A DNA stretch of 64,000 bases, from the NCBI GenBank assembly GCA_021234155.1, contig JAJEKV010000015.1, positions 3,508,852 to 3,572,851 of the forward strand, in the 5' to 3' direction. Position numbers and translations under genes: made by a program. This DNA is from Isoetes taiwanensis (Eukaryota; Streptophyta; Lycopodiopsida; Isoetales; Isoetaceae). Below the pieces are notes generated by a model that made no database searches, had not been told where the DNA came from, and saw nothing but the letters and a program-made list of their open reading frames with translations. Of the stretch, positions 34,201 to 45,150 are shown one piece after another (position 1 is the stretch's first letter; each line of letters starts with the position of its first letter).

Positions 34201-34620
34201 TGCAACCTGATGATACATGCAGTTCTATATGCTTAGTCCCTGATGTAGCACATGGTTCCTTGTAATGGCTATGCAACCGGAAAGCTCTAAGAAACAACCT
34301 GATAGGAGAAGTTAGAAAAATTTTAAGCTCATCAAGCAAACGTCTTATCCCGCGCATACTTTTGTCTGCATAGCTCGTTGGTTAGTTGTACTCAAACTCC
34401 ATATGATGGAGACATGGCCACACTCGATTGCTTCTTGCTTTTCCAGAGGTGGATTTTCCCGTGTCAACAGTTTTCGGTGATATTCGGGTCGTTGGATGTC
34501 GCTTTCGAGCAATCTTGGCCATTGTTCGGTGTGACTCGTTATATAGAAAGCTTCAGTTAACTATTAGTTAGAAATACAGAATTGTTGCAAAGATTGTGGG
34601 AGGGGTTGGCGTCTTCGCAT
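34201..34620 (-). pseudogene. Decayed copia RNase H fragment
   Basis: A shorter version of the fragment at 62340-62830, sharing the GATGGAGACATGGCCACACT block (antisense to the AMSTADAEY motif region) and the TTTTCGGTGATATTCGGGTC block. It is heavily deleted and has no intact frame. Confidence 0.55.
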
Positions 34621-34636
34621 GTATGTACATAGGGTT

Positions 34637-35690
34637 CCTCGCCTACCGTTGGACGCCTTGTACGAATATCACCAAAACAACACCTGGGGAGGGGGGTAGA
34701 GTATAGGGGGACTTTATTCCCATGGGTTTCACCAGGGCATATGGGGATACCTCATCTGCGTGCAAAGGGTCACCAGAAAACCCCTGTATACGACTTTTTA
34801 GAGGTGGAAAACTCCTACATACGTAAATAGGAAAAGCCAGTTTCCATGCCCCCTTCCGTAGATGTACTTACAGACTATCTTAGTTTTTACATACCCCTAC
34901 CCGATCTTGTACTTGAGTTTGTGCACCCTAGCTTTATTTAGAGAAAAAATGGTGTTTAGAGAGGAGAGAAAAGAAATGTGTGGTTGAGGAGTTATATTAG
35001 AGCCGGGCGTTATCATCTTTTGTCTCTCCTTAATTGTATGTCTAGACTTATTTCTATAAGTTCACTCAGTTTAAAGGAAATCGTCTATGGGCCATCTATT
35101 TTCAAATTTGTGCCTCTTGCTCCATAAGTTGGGACATATGTCCTTGCCCTTGCTCCATAAATTGGGACATGTGTCCTTGCTGTTGCTCCATAAATTGGGG
35201 CATGACCTCTTGCCCTTGCTCCTGTAACAACCTCAAGGCTATATTTGGAACCGCTGTAATTTGGCAATGCATTTGCATCTCCAGTGCGCATGCATCCCCA
35301 TGTGCTTGTTGCTGGACTGATCCAAAACATTTCTTGTATTGTTTCTGTGGTGTAGCAGCTACTAGCAGCAGCCTCAGAATAACTAAAGGGGCAATTCAAT
35401 GAACAATGCTTTGTTCTAATGGTTTAAATGTGTTTTCTTAAGTGCTCTCTAAATACATTGTTGTAGACTTGATAGAATCTAGAACTTGCATTCCCTTATT
35501 GTTGTCTACTAGTTGAATAAAACATCTTTCAAAAACAACCTGGGAAGGGGGGGAGGAATTTTATTCAATGGTTTAACTTCGTAATATGACATGTACAATA
35601 ATTTAATGTGCAATATTAATACATTGTTATGATACACATTAATATATATTATAGGTGTGCATGGGTCCAAATATATGGCTTCGCAATATG
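34637..35690 (-). other. Unassigned sequence with a coding-like MEQ repeat
   Basis: The R1-linked sequence ends near ACATAGGG (34637) and unique sequence follows. On the minus strand, roughly 35360-35095, one frame reads QEQGQEVMPQFMEQQQGHMS, then QFMEQGQGHMSQLMEQ. It consists of three or four 36-39 base repeats in frame, with an open extension upstream (AATPQKQYKKCFGSVQQQ). This looks like a fragment of a Gln/Met-rich transposon protein. The last 110 bases (35580-35690) match 63885-64000 in inverted orientation. Confidence 0.4.
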
Positions 35691-35760
35691 AACAAGGTTG
35701 CATTTAAAACGGGAGTGTTGCACAACTCCTGTTTCAAAGATTCCCGCAAAAAAACATGGC
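35691..35760 (+). repeat. Left terminal inverted repeat
   Basis: AACAAGGTTGCATTTAAAAC, GGGAGTGTTGCACAACTCCT, GTTTCAAAGATTCCC. It pairs with the right end, including a spaced second CTCC/GTTTCA motif that mirrors the doubled GAAACGGGAG of the right terminus. Confidence 0.8.
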
Positions 35761-36361
35761 ATGCTCCCAGAAATGAACTTTTTGGCCGAGTTAAAAGATT
35801 TTGCGAGGTTAAATTTTTTTTTCTTGCTTTTAAACTTCTCAGCAAGTGTATAATTTCGTTTTGTGTAATATCATAGCTAAAAAGAGCGAAATTTACAGCT
35901 GACTATGCAATCCATGAAATGAAGACCTCAAAAACATTTTAGTTTAAAAGAATTAATGATAGTACCTTAAATAGAAATTTTGAATACATCAGTTTTGAAG
36001 GCAAAGTGAATGTTTAGCAGAAAGGAGCGAAATTTACAATTGACTGTGTAGTGTAGACAAGCAAGACTAAAAAAATAAGAAAATTGATGGGAATCAATAA
36101 TATTAATAATGAATTAATATTTCAATATCAGTTTTAGAAGATACCAATCTAAAAAATATTTCACACAAGGAGTCAAAGATCAACTTTGTAGTCCTCCTCA
36201 TGGTGTGTGCTTGTAGTTGCAATGTCCTCCTTAACAGTCTTCTCTTGCTGAGGTGATTTAACTTGTTCCTTGGTAGTGTTGTCTTCAGTTTCCACTACTA
36301 GAGCCACTTCCTTCAGCTCTGCAAAAGTGACCTCATCCTCTGTGGAGCTAGTAAAAGGAGG

Positions 36362-37385
36362 CTATATTTTGGATGATGTCATTTTGGCAAAATCAGATGA
36401 GGATTTGGCACCTAGCTCTTGATTCTCGTCTGGTAAGCTAGGTAGTGCAGCCAATCTCATCTTAATAAAGTTCATGACCTCCTTGTCTATATCCACTGCT
36501 ACACAGTTTCGGCTTTTTTAAGTGCGCAGGCGATGGTAGTACCAGAGCCCGAGAAAGCATCACGTATCCAGTCTCCTTGACATGAAAACATGTCAATAAG
36601 CTAGTTGATTAGCTTCTGGGGCTTCTGATAGCGATTGACAATTCTACCTTGCACACTTGGGTCTTGCAGCTTCTGCAACACGGCTGGAAACTCTAAGACA
36701 TTAGAAAAATTAGAGCATCCAGAAGTGTTGAAGTGCTCCATTGTTCTCTTGCCGTCGAAGCTCCAGTAGGTCACATGCAGATATTCCACTTTGCTTAACA
36801 ATCTAGGGCCTCCAGCATGATAATTTATATTGGTTTTGTACCTTTGGGAGAGAAATGTAGTTAGCAATCTAGCAATTGACAAAGAAGTTTACTATTCCAG
36901 AATAGCAAAGGAAAGAAGTTGTATTCCAGAATAAGTTCTCACCAGACTAAATTCTCGTAGCCTGCTTGAGCAGGGGATCCAAAATGATTTTCGAAGCTCG
37001 CTTCGACCATTCCTGCTTGCATGCTAGAGTGGAACACCACCAACCTCCAGTGCTTAGCTGTTGTAATTTGTTTTAGACCATCTATAAAAGCATTGAACTC
37101 GGAGTTCCTAAATGGTAGATCGTCATAACGGCTTTCCTTGATTTTAAACCCGTATGGTATATCAGCAATGATTACGGTAAAATTCTGGGGCTTAATGGTT
37201 CCCACCAACTTAGTGCAGTCACCTTGAACTACTGAAAACAAATTGTCCTGATCGAACAAGGTAAACGTTTCAAAATCAGAAGGTTCAACCGACAACTGCC
37301 TTCTTTCTGCCAAGGTCCTTTCCTCACGAGCAAGCTTCAGAAGGTGCATGAAACCTTCAGGAAGGTCTTTGTTTTTCTTTTTGTT
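36362..37385 (-). CDS. Beta-class DNA methyltransferase domain (two exons)
   Basis: Exon 37385-36943 contains LFSVVQGDCTKLV, then VIIADIPYGFKIKESRYDDL (motif IV, D-I-P-Y in place of D-P-P-Y), then LVVFHSS. It ends ENLVW at a GTGAGA donor and joins YKTNINYH in phase. Exon 36841-36362 contains VNRYQKPQKLIN, stop, LIDMFSCQGDWI and RDAFSGSGTT (motif I), then AVDIDKEVMNFIKMRL in a shifted frame. Motif IV before motif I is the beta-class order of N6_N4_Mtase enzymes. The TAG between the two motifs may be a mutated CAG. Whether the product is m6A or m4C cannot be told. Confidence 0.78.
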
Positions 37386-38150
37386 CTGCACACACAAAAG
37401 AAGTTAAGTATTAGACAAATAGTTGAAAATAAAAGAAGGTCCAAAAAGTAAAGCATTTTACCCATCCTTCAAAATTAGGAGCATATTGTACAATACGCTC
37501 GTCTGAAGTGGCCACAGGGTATAGCTCCTTACACCTTTCCCATGTTTCCACGTTTAACTGTTCCATCAAGCATGTTTGGCATGCAATGACGTTCTTTTGG
37601 CTAATGAACAGAAAATATAAATCACATTACTTATTCCGGAATACAAAACAGGTAAAGAATGCAAAAGTATCAAGCACGAGACATGACCGCTTACTTGTGC
37701 AGTTCCTTCGACATCTCTTCCAAGGTAAACTCCTTGTCCACCACTTTCTGGAGTAACCTTTCTAGGATGGTTGTGTCTGTGAATCCCTGTAGCTCCCTCC
37801 AAACTGTGATGGTCATTTCTTTTTTTGGCACGTCTGTGCCCTTTTTCTTTTCTGATGCCTTACCTTTGCTTTTTAATTCTCCCCTTTCAAAAGCTGTAAA
37901 GATTTCGTTTTGCAAGTCCCAGATCTACAGCACAACAACATATTGTAAGTTCAAGGTATTCCGGAATACAAAATATAAAGCTACAAAGGAGATAAACTTC
38001 TGGTAGTAAGCTACCATGAACATGGAACAAAGGCCAAAGTGTATTCCGGAATACACTTCGGCCAGACACCGAAGGCCAAAGTGTATTCCGGAATATTCTA
38101 TGGCCTGACATTAAAGTGCGAGTGCTATTCCAGAATACAGATGTGCTTAC

Positions 38151-39501
38151 CCTGCCATCCCTGAAGGCCAGTTGAAACCAATTATCGTGGCTGATCAGAG
38201 AGTGCCTCTTGTTGGCTTCATCATACTTTAGGCAGCACTCTATTGCGCACGCCTCCTTTAGCTCCAAAGATGGCCCTGGCATATTTTTCTTTGAATATTA
38301 AATACTCTCTGTGCATAAATCTGATTTTATCGACAAAACTCATTTTGAGTTTGTTCTCGTTATCTGCATTATGTGTATTGGCCACTATTTTCGCCTCTTC
38401 GTCAGTCAGGCCACAATACACCGCACAGAGAACTGAGAGGTATCTAGGATTTTGCTTCTCTTTATACAGTTGCCTGCGAGCTTTGAAGCTATGGTTTCCA
38501 CCCAACACATAATGTGTGTACTGATCTGCACACTCCCTGTCATAATTTGCCGGATCCATGCACTGGCTTCTGTCAACAAGCACAACTATAGGAGCAACAT
38601 GTGCATTTGGATTACTCCTTATCCGGTCCTTCAAGTTTCTGACGTGGTCCGCATAAATCTTTCTCACTTGGAGTGGCCTCTCTCCTGTCTCATCCTTAGG
38701 TGGCAGCTTCATGCAGGTGACAGGAAGGTAAATCACTCCTTGAACATATTTATGTTTGTTTATTTCTTCCATGCGTTCTGCCGTTTTGTAAATCTTTTTT
38801 TCCTTAATTGCTACCCCTGGGGCCTTGCCCTTCCCCTTTGTCCTTTTGCTAGTTTCCTGGGGTGCATCTTCAATTGCAAGTGGCGCGGTCTTTCTTTTTT
38901 TGGGCTCCTTGGCAGCCACAGTCTGCCTTTGCTTCTTTGGTGGTGGTGGTGGTGGTGCTTCAGGTTCGAACTCAACCGAATCAGCCTCGTCGTCCTTACT
39001 TCCAGTTTGGCTGCTGCTTTCACCTCCCCCTACTTCTTCTTCTTCAGAAGCACTGTAGTCCAGTGCTTCACTTCTGCTGCTCGAGATCGTCTTAAGAATA
39101 GTGGACAACGCCAGCTTATTTATGTAGTGGGCAATGTACTTGTACAGCCGTTGCGGATCCACGTTGACCGACTTAAAGTAAGCTTCATCGAGAACAATGT
39201 AGCCTTGTGACGTCTTGAAGGAAAGTCTTGGCTGTTGCTTGGCCTGCCCAGCAACTGACTCCACGTGCTGTATAGATCCCATGCACACAAACTCAGAGTC
39301 ATCGTATCGTTTCTGTCCTGGGCTGCGACAAACATACAGGAAAGTGACATTGCTGTACTTTCCTGCAAAACCTCTTGTGACATACCACTGGGTCTGAAAA
39401 TTCTCGTAGATTTGTGGCCCAGAAGTCTCATGTTTCTTTTCAGACCCGGGTTTCCTGCTCGTGAGCTTGATGGTTCTTTTTGGTTTAGAAACATCTTGTT
39501 C
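38151..39501 (-). CDS. ParB/sulfiredoxin-like domain exon
   Basis: The frame is open upstream of the first Met at 39288 to an AG acceptor at 39502, reading EQDVSKPKRTIKLTSRKPG and later WYVTRGFAGKYSNVTFLYVC. The domain follows the low-complexity stretch: VQGVIYLPVTCMKL, PLQVRKIYADHV, IVVLVDRSQCMDPA, HYVLGGNHSFKARRQL, and LTDEEAKIVANTHNAD. The GGNHS..A..QL loop corresponds to the GxRR/GNHR phosphate-binding loop of ParB/Srx folds. The stop at 38221 is probably due to a frameshift, as the alternative frame continues LELKEACAIECCLKYDEANK to a GTAAGC donor. A poly-Pro and NLS-like linker precedes the domain. Confidence 0.72.
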
Positions 39502-39821
39502 CTGCCTGCAACATCACAGTGGCTAACTGCTTTAGTAGTAGCAAAGTAAACTAAAAAATGTATTTTGGAATAACAATGTCTAAATTCTACTACTAAAGCG
39601 CTAAAAAATGGCTAAATGGGCACTAAATTAAAGGTTTTTGTAACAAAATTGTTGCGAGCTGAAGGCCAAAGTGTATTCCAGAATACATTTTGGCTTCAGC
39701 AAATAAAGAGAAAGTGTATTCTGGAATACACTTTGGTCTTACTTTGGCCTTCAGCGCTGAAGACCAAAGTGTATTCCGGAATACACTTCGGCTTGACCTT
39801 AAGGCCAAAGTGTATTCCGGA

Positions 39822-39905
39822 ATACACTTTGTCGTTCATTGCTAGGACAAAGAGCCAAAGTATATTCCGGAACACACTTTGTCCTAGCAATGAACGACAA
39901 AGTGT
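39822..39905. repeat. 28-bp inverted repeat with a palindrome in the loop
   Basis: ACTTTGTCGTTCATTGCTAG followed by GACAAAG is mirrored by its exact complement about 24 bases on. The loop contains a degenerate GTATTCCGGAATAC copy. It could form a long cruciform or hairpin RNA just 5' of the methyltransferase gene. Confidence 0.85.
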
Positions 39906-40109
39906 AGTGTATTCCGGAATACACTTTGGTCTCTACCTAAACAACATTTTTGAAAAATGCCCGTATATTAATACTTTTACCGCCCACCTGTCCATGCTGC
40001 GTGCTATGTAAAATGGGATAAGATAATGCAGAAGTATCCGAAGGTGCTAGATCGGAGCGGCTGGAGCTGTGAATGCGGAATACACGACTGAGCGCCAAAA
40101 AATTTCTTT

Positions 40110-40291
40110 TTAAAGGTCACCTTCAGACACATCCTCATTTCTATGTATATCGGAGTACGTGTGGTTCAAAATGTATGCTAACATGTATTCTGGAATAGCA
40201 GACTTCTCTTTGGGTCGACACTTCGTATTCTCGAATAGCAAACTTGCAGAAGTTGCGTCCGTATCTCTACTAGTTCCAGTTATTGAAGATG
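40110..40291 (-). other. Possible 5' exon region of the ParB-methyltransferase gene
   Basis: The minus-strand frame reads SSSITGTSRDTDATSASLLF, then ENTKCRPKEKSAIPEYMLAY, to a stop near 40110. It contains two degenerate palindrome copies in the coding frame. The frame appears to start at 40391 only because the inner element supplies an ATG. A true start is not resolved. Confidence 0.35.
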
Positions 40292-40850
40292 AACAAAGTT
40301 TAAAATGAAACGCACTAATTTGCTCCAAACGCACTTCAAAAGGAATCTTTGAAAGATTCCCTAAAATCCCCCCAAAAAGGTCCCTTTTCATGGTATATTT
40401 GTGACAAGTGTGACAATTTGAAAATTTTAGGCATCATTTTTGAGGGGGGGTGCGAACTTAGCTTCCATTCAAAATTGTTTGACATCCCTTTTTGGCCCCC
40501 CTAGTTTGGTTTGAGAAATAGTAATATTTTCAAAAACTAAAAAAAATAGACATTGAAAAAACAGCAAGCACACTAAAAGTGCCAAAAAGGTATTTTATTC
40601 AAATTTTTCAAAATCAATTACAAAACTATGAACAAAACGTAAAAATGCAACACATTTTGACATTGCCTCATTGAAGCAAACATTTTCACATGAAAGTATG
40701 CCTCATTGAACAAACTTACACTTTGAAGTCGAAGGCTAAAATCTTAAATCTTATATACTTGCTCTTATTTGCTCATCCGTCTTGCTATAGACTTATGTAT
40801 ACCGCGAGGACAATGCGTGGACATAACGTCTTCAAAATAAATTCTGGGGT

Positions 40851-41971
40851 GGTATAAATTTATACCACAATAGGTAGTCTTTGTCTTGGATATAACATGC
40901 CGAGAGTTCGCATGGTATAAATTTATACCGCCAAATGGACTCGGGCGGTATAAATTTATACCGCCAAGAGGACTTCGGCGGTATAAATTTATACTGCGAA
41001 GATCTCTCTCGATTCAACTGCGAGCTCCCGCGGTATAAATTTATACCGTGAGAGCTCCCTCATTATACCTGCGAGAGCTCTCTCGTATAAATTTATCTGC
41101 GACAGCTCTCTCGGTATAAATTTATACCATGATAACCTTTCGACAATCAATTTATACATATATGTGTATATATATATATATATAATAAGATATATACATA
41201 CTTACATATATATATCCAAGAAAAGAGAACTTCTTAAGTGTATAAATCTATCACGGAGAAACGGTATAAATTTATACCGAATTATATATATATAAAAATC
41301 TTTATATATATATATATGTATATATATATGGAAATCCAGTAGGTAAAGAATATATCGTGTAAAATCTTTTGGGGTCTTTCTTACTTGCCAAAGGGTTTGG
41401 CAACCTAAAACTACTAAAGTAACACACATAAGGGATAATTTTACACACTTTTCTTAGTTTTTTAGTCTAAAAAGTTCTAAAACGGTTCTAAAATTTACGA
41501 GCTTGTAATGCAATGTTAGAGCATAAAGTAGTCGAATCATGTTGTTATTTCTACTTTTTTTCTACATACATGCGAACTTCACTTGAGGCGACTAAAAATT
41601 GCTACTAAAGGCAAAGAACTCCAAAATATTATGGTGACACGGTGTTTTGACTAGAAGGAAACCACGTGGTTTATCGGAGAGGGGGCGGAGTAGCAACCCT
41701 CGAAGTTTACCCTTTATTTAAAAAATATTTAGGAAAGGGTAAAGGCGCATCGAATACTTCACGCCGAGAAATGTGCATGGCCCCACTTTCTACGATGACG
41801 TAATTGTGATGAATATGCTCAACATTGCTAAGGAGATTGACTATCTCTGAGCATCACCATGTTAAGATTGGTAATGTGTTCAAAAATACATCTCCGAGAA
41901 TAAAAAAGGAGGGCATGTAATCACATGGCTTCATTACTTCAACTTTTGTATCCTCGGTATAAATTTATACT
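40851..41971. repeat. GGTATAAATTTATACC palindrome array
   Basis: Six perfect 16-bp palindromes start at 40851, 40914, 40947, 41032, 41113 and 41263. Near-perfect ones are at 40980 and 41956, and a degraded one near 41084. Spacing is irregular (33-150 bases), unlike a tandem satellite. The intervening bases include GAGAGCTC motifs. All lie within the nested element; none was seen elsewhere in the window. Confidence 0.9.
41158..41335. repeat. TA-rich microsatellite
   Basis: TATATA runs interspersed with one palindrome copy (41263-41278); low complexity and otherwise uninformative. Confidence 0.85.
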
Positions 41972-44759
41972 GCATCATCAACTAAAACTTCAGCTTAACT
42001 ACAAAATATCGTGGATGTATTGGTAATTGTAATACTATGTGATGCAAAACAATGGTTTGTCATTCAAGAAGTTTGTTCAACCGCCTCCCAATGTGTTTTT
42101 AAGGTCCATTAGGATGTTCACCAAAATGGTTGTGAAATAACAAATTTCACATCTTCTAAAACAACTAATATAAAAATTTCGGGGACAAGGTACAAAAGCA
42201 TCTAATTTCTTCATACCAATTTGCCCCATAGTAAATCTTTGAATTTCATTGTAGTTCTTTTCCCCTCTACAATGGGATTTTTTTGTGTGTGTTTTTCCTT
42301 AATACTAAGTCTTCTTAAAATGTGCATTTTTCACGAGCAATTTTATAAATCTTTGGACTAAAGGTAATAAAAGGCTCTTTTAGAGGATTTCAAATTTTAT
42401 AAATTTTCGGAAGGAATCTTTCAAACGCACTTCTTAAATAAGTGCGTTTCATTTTAAACCTTGTTGATCATGGTTAATCGCATCCAGAGTAGACTTCCAC
42501 CACCATTTGTTGCACCTAGTTCTTCTAATTCAGAGGAAACGCCCGAAGAGAATGTGTTTTTGCCTGGTGCCCAGGCTCCCTCATCTCCTGCCTATACAAC
42601 ATCCTTGTTACTCTTAGACGATTCTCCAAGTCCATCACACAGTAGATTGCCACCTCCTTTCCAACCGTCGCCAGAACCCTTTCAGGAGTAGGTTGCCTCC
42701 TCCCTTCGTTCCATCTCCACCTGTACACAGCAGGCTACCACCTCCTTTTGTACCATCACCAGAAGCTGCAGATGCTGCACCACAACAGGTGTTTCGAAAA
42801 AGACTGCCCCTACCATTTGTAGCTTCTCCTCTAACAGGAACAAGTACAAGGTCTGCAACACGCCCACAAGAATATCAAATTCTCCATCACTTTTCTCACC
42901 ATGACTTGTGCACAAATGAAGATGATGTAAGGTCCCCATCTCTTCCCACAAATGTTGTGACACATGGGTTTGCAGAATTTCAAACAGCAATAAGAGAAAT
43001 GTTTGATAAGACACCTAGTCAACACAATCAAGCAACAACATCCTATGGCCCATCACCTACATTTAACACTGTCCCTCCGAATTTTTCGGGTACTGTGTCA
43101 CGTGGTTTATTTTCCTCCAGGAACACACCACTAAGGGAAGAGGAGGTCACTCCTAGAGTTGAACTCTCATCAGAGGATGAAGACCCTGACAAGGAACAAC
43201 GAGATTACATGTTCTCTAACCAATCTTCAAAGAAATTCAAAGTGGATTTCAGCTTGAGAGCATGTTCTTCCCTAAGAAGAAGAAATCTGATGGACGAGCA
43301 GAAAATGAGAAAAATTCTCACTACATGCTGTTCATTAGGTTGCATTAGCAAATTCAACATGGCTAAACTTCGTGCAATTAGAGACAATTACAGTTCCATA
43401 ACAATATCAGATCAGAATGCCTACTTGGCTATTCATGTAAGACCAGACAGGCACACCTTCTTGCACTATATCAATCGTCAAGAAGTGTGTCAAAAATGCT
43501 TCATGGTTGTGCACCACCTGGGTTCCTCCAGAATGTCTCGAATACATAAAAGATTAGACAAAAACCCTAGCATTGATGACCACTGTGGGCGAGGAAGAGT
43601 TGTAACAATGCATGCCCTGGCTGCTGTGGCATGGATGGAAAAATACTTTAGAGAAACGTGTGAAAAATTGCCAAACAGCAATATGTATCATTTGACAGAT
43701 AACATCACAAAAAAAGATGTCTTCAAAGAATACAAAGAGACATGCAGTCAGTCTCAGCATATCTCTTACTCACATTTCACTAGACTGTGGAAAATTGAAT
43801 TTGGCCTTGTGAAAATTCCTCGAAGACATAGAATGTCTGTGTGCTCAACGATGTCTGAATCCCGAAGAGTAAAAAAACCGCAAGGACGTGAGCTCGAAAA
43901 AGTAAGTTCAAGTTCTTCATTCTCGTGCTTGCATCATGTAATTGTTTTGACCTGCTTCCTTCAACAGACATTGTGCAACAAAAGCTTGCTAGACACCATG
44001 ACCAACAAGCAGCTGACAGAAGGAAGCTTGCTAAGCATAGGAAAAAAGCTCTTGAGCGTCCACTTGAGTATATGTCTGTTGTGATTGATGGAATGGATCA
44101 GAAAAAGACGACTCTACCTCATTTCTTGAACATTTCAAAAGATGTGCGAGAAGAATGCTTTGTCAAGGTCCATCTCGTAGGGGCCATGGTCTTCAACGGG
44201 AGACTAAAGTGCAAAGTCTTTTTAACATATCCTAATTTGCATGGTGATCCGAATCTCACAATTACAATTCTTAACAAGGTTCTTTGTGAGCAATAGCAGT
44301 TACTACCAGTGCTCTACCTGCAACTTGACAACACTACCAGGGAGAACAAAAATCAAACACTATTTGCTTACTGTGCCATGCTAGTGGAGGTGGAGATTTT
44401 CGAATAAAGCTCGGATTCTTACTAGTAGGGCATACACACGATCAAATAGATCAGATGTTCAGCAGGTTTTCGGTGCGTCTCAGAAGGAAAAAAGCTTTTT
44501 GTCTTCCCACTTTGGTTCGAATCATTGAAGACTCTTACACTCCCATTCCAGTAGTTGAGCTTCTAAAGGAGACTGCCGACTTCAGGAAATTTGTTTTCTC
44601 TCAACGTGCAAACAGAGAACAAGCTGTAAACAAGCTAAATGACATTATGTTTCAACATCACATCAAATTCTACTTGAAGAATGGAGAGAGCCTTTTGCGT
44701 GGAAAGAAGTACACTACAACTAAAGAGTGGAGTCCCAGAGGGGATTAAGCTTCCTTAAA

Positions 44760-45150
44760 TATGTTCGGACACTAGTTCCATGGAACGTGCTGAGCAGCTT
44801 CCTCTAAAAAATTCAAAGTGTTAAAGTAGCAAAAAAGTACCCCAGTCACTTCCTTGAAATCCATTGAAAATGGAATTTCCACGGGTTTTAAGTACTTCAC
44901 TGAAGAAGACCAAATGTGGTGGAGAGGCTTCTTTCTAGATTAAAAAAGACGTGATTCGAACCTAGCTCGGCGGGCGCTTGCAAGAACCTTTTTAAGTGGC
45001 CTAATGCTTTCCACCAACCACGGGACCCAGGCCGATCAAAGCATTGTTGCGTGGCAAAATGCAAGCATGTAAAGATGAGGACCGGGTCATGTACCTCTGA
45101 CCAAGACGCCAAGAATGAGCCTGGCTGTGTAATGTCACGTAAATTACCAA
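44760..45150 (+). other. Degenerate stretch between transposase exons
   Basis: Frames on both strands are short. The sequence may hold an intron or mutated coding sequence linking the core to the C-terminal exon. Nothing else is recognised. Confidence 0.4.

Larger units (their letters stand above)
36362..39501 (-). pseudogene. ParB-like / DNA N4-N6 methyltransferase fusion gene
   Basis: A spliced minus-strand gene. Predicted exons by GT/AG are 39501-38151, 37924-37695, 37600-37462, 37385-36943 and 36841-36362; upstream exons may lie near 40110-40290. Order: an N-terminal region, a Ser/Glu-rich stretch, Pro6 and a basic nuclear-localisation-like patch (KKQRQ..EPKKRK), the ParB/Srx-like domain, a linker with a C-x2-C pair, then the methyltransferase. 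Frameshifts near 38250 and 36510 and a TAG at 36601-36603 break it. Related ParB-methylase fusions are known in bacteria and phages; the introns show this copy is eukaryotic. Expected role if intact: sequence-directed DNA adenine or cytosine-N4 methylation in the nucleus (inference). Confidence 0.8.
36885..40235. repeat. GTATTCCGGAATAC palindrome family
   Basis: Perfect copies lie at 37956, 38041, 39771, 39812 and 39909. One-to-three-mismatch copies lie near 36892, 36921, 37632, 38083, 38124, 39560, 39672, 39717, 39854, 40178 and 40222. In the cluster at 39665-39930 the core is extended by AAAGT/ACTTT into a longer dyad. Each of three methyltransferase-gene introns has at least one, and none is in a clearly coding exon. 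They do not occur in the transposase half. They could bind the ParB-like or transposase protein, or be methylation targets (inference). Confidence 0.85.
40292..42465. mobile_element. Nested non-autonomous element of the same TIR type
   Basis: Left end AACAAAGTTTAAAATGAAAC, right end (reverse complement) AACAAGGTTTAAAATGAAAC, each with two CGCACT motifs, followed by GGAATCTTT. The flanks are GATG (40288-40291) and GATC (42466-42469), probably a decayed 4-bp duplication. It has no frame with known homology. It lies between the divergent genes and carries its own palindromes. The shared TIR architecture suggests mobilisation by the same or a sister transposase. Confidence 0.75.

Noticed and set aside
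38452-39210. 252-codon plus-strand frame opposite the ParB exon
   Set aside because: The antisense shadow of the ParB-like coding exon; Phe/Leu/Cys-rich with no domain.
39616-40011. Frame with repeated VFRNTLW/CIPEYTL
   Set aside because: A translation of the GTATTCCGGAATAC repeats, not a protein family.
40832-41017. Frame with repeated YKFIPP
   Set aside because: A translation of the GGTATAAATTTATACC palindromes.
40851-41128. CRISPR-like array of regularly spaced palindromes
   Set aside because: The spacing is irregular, and the setting is a eukaryotic TIR transposon with introns in its genes. There are no cas-like genes.
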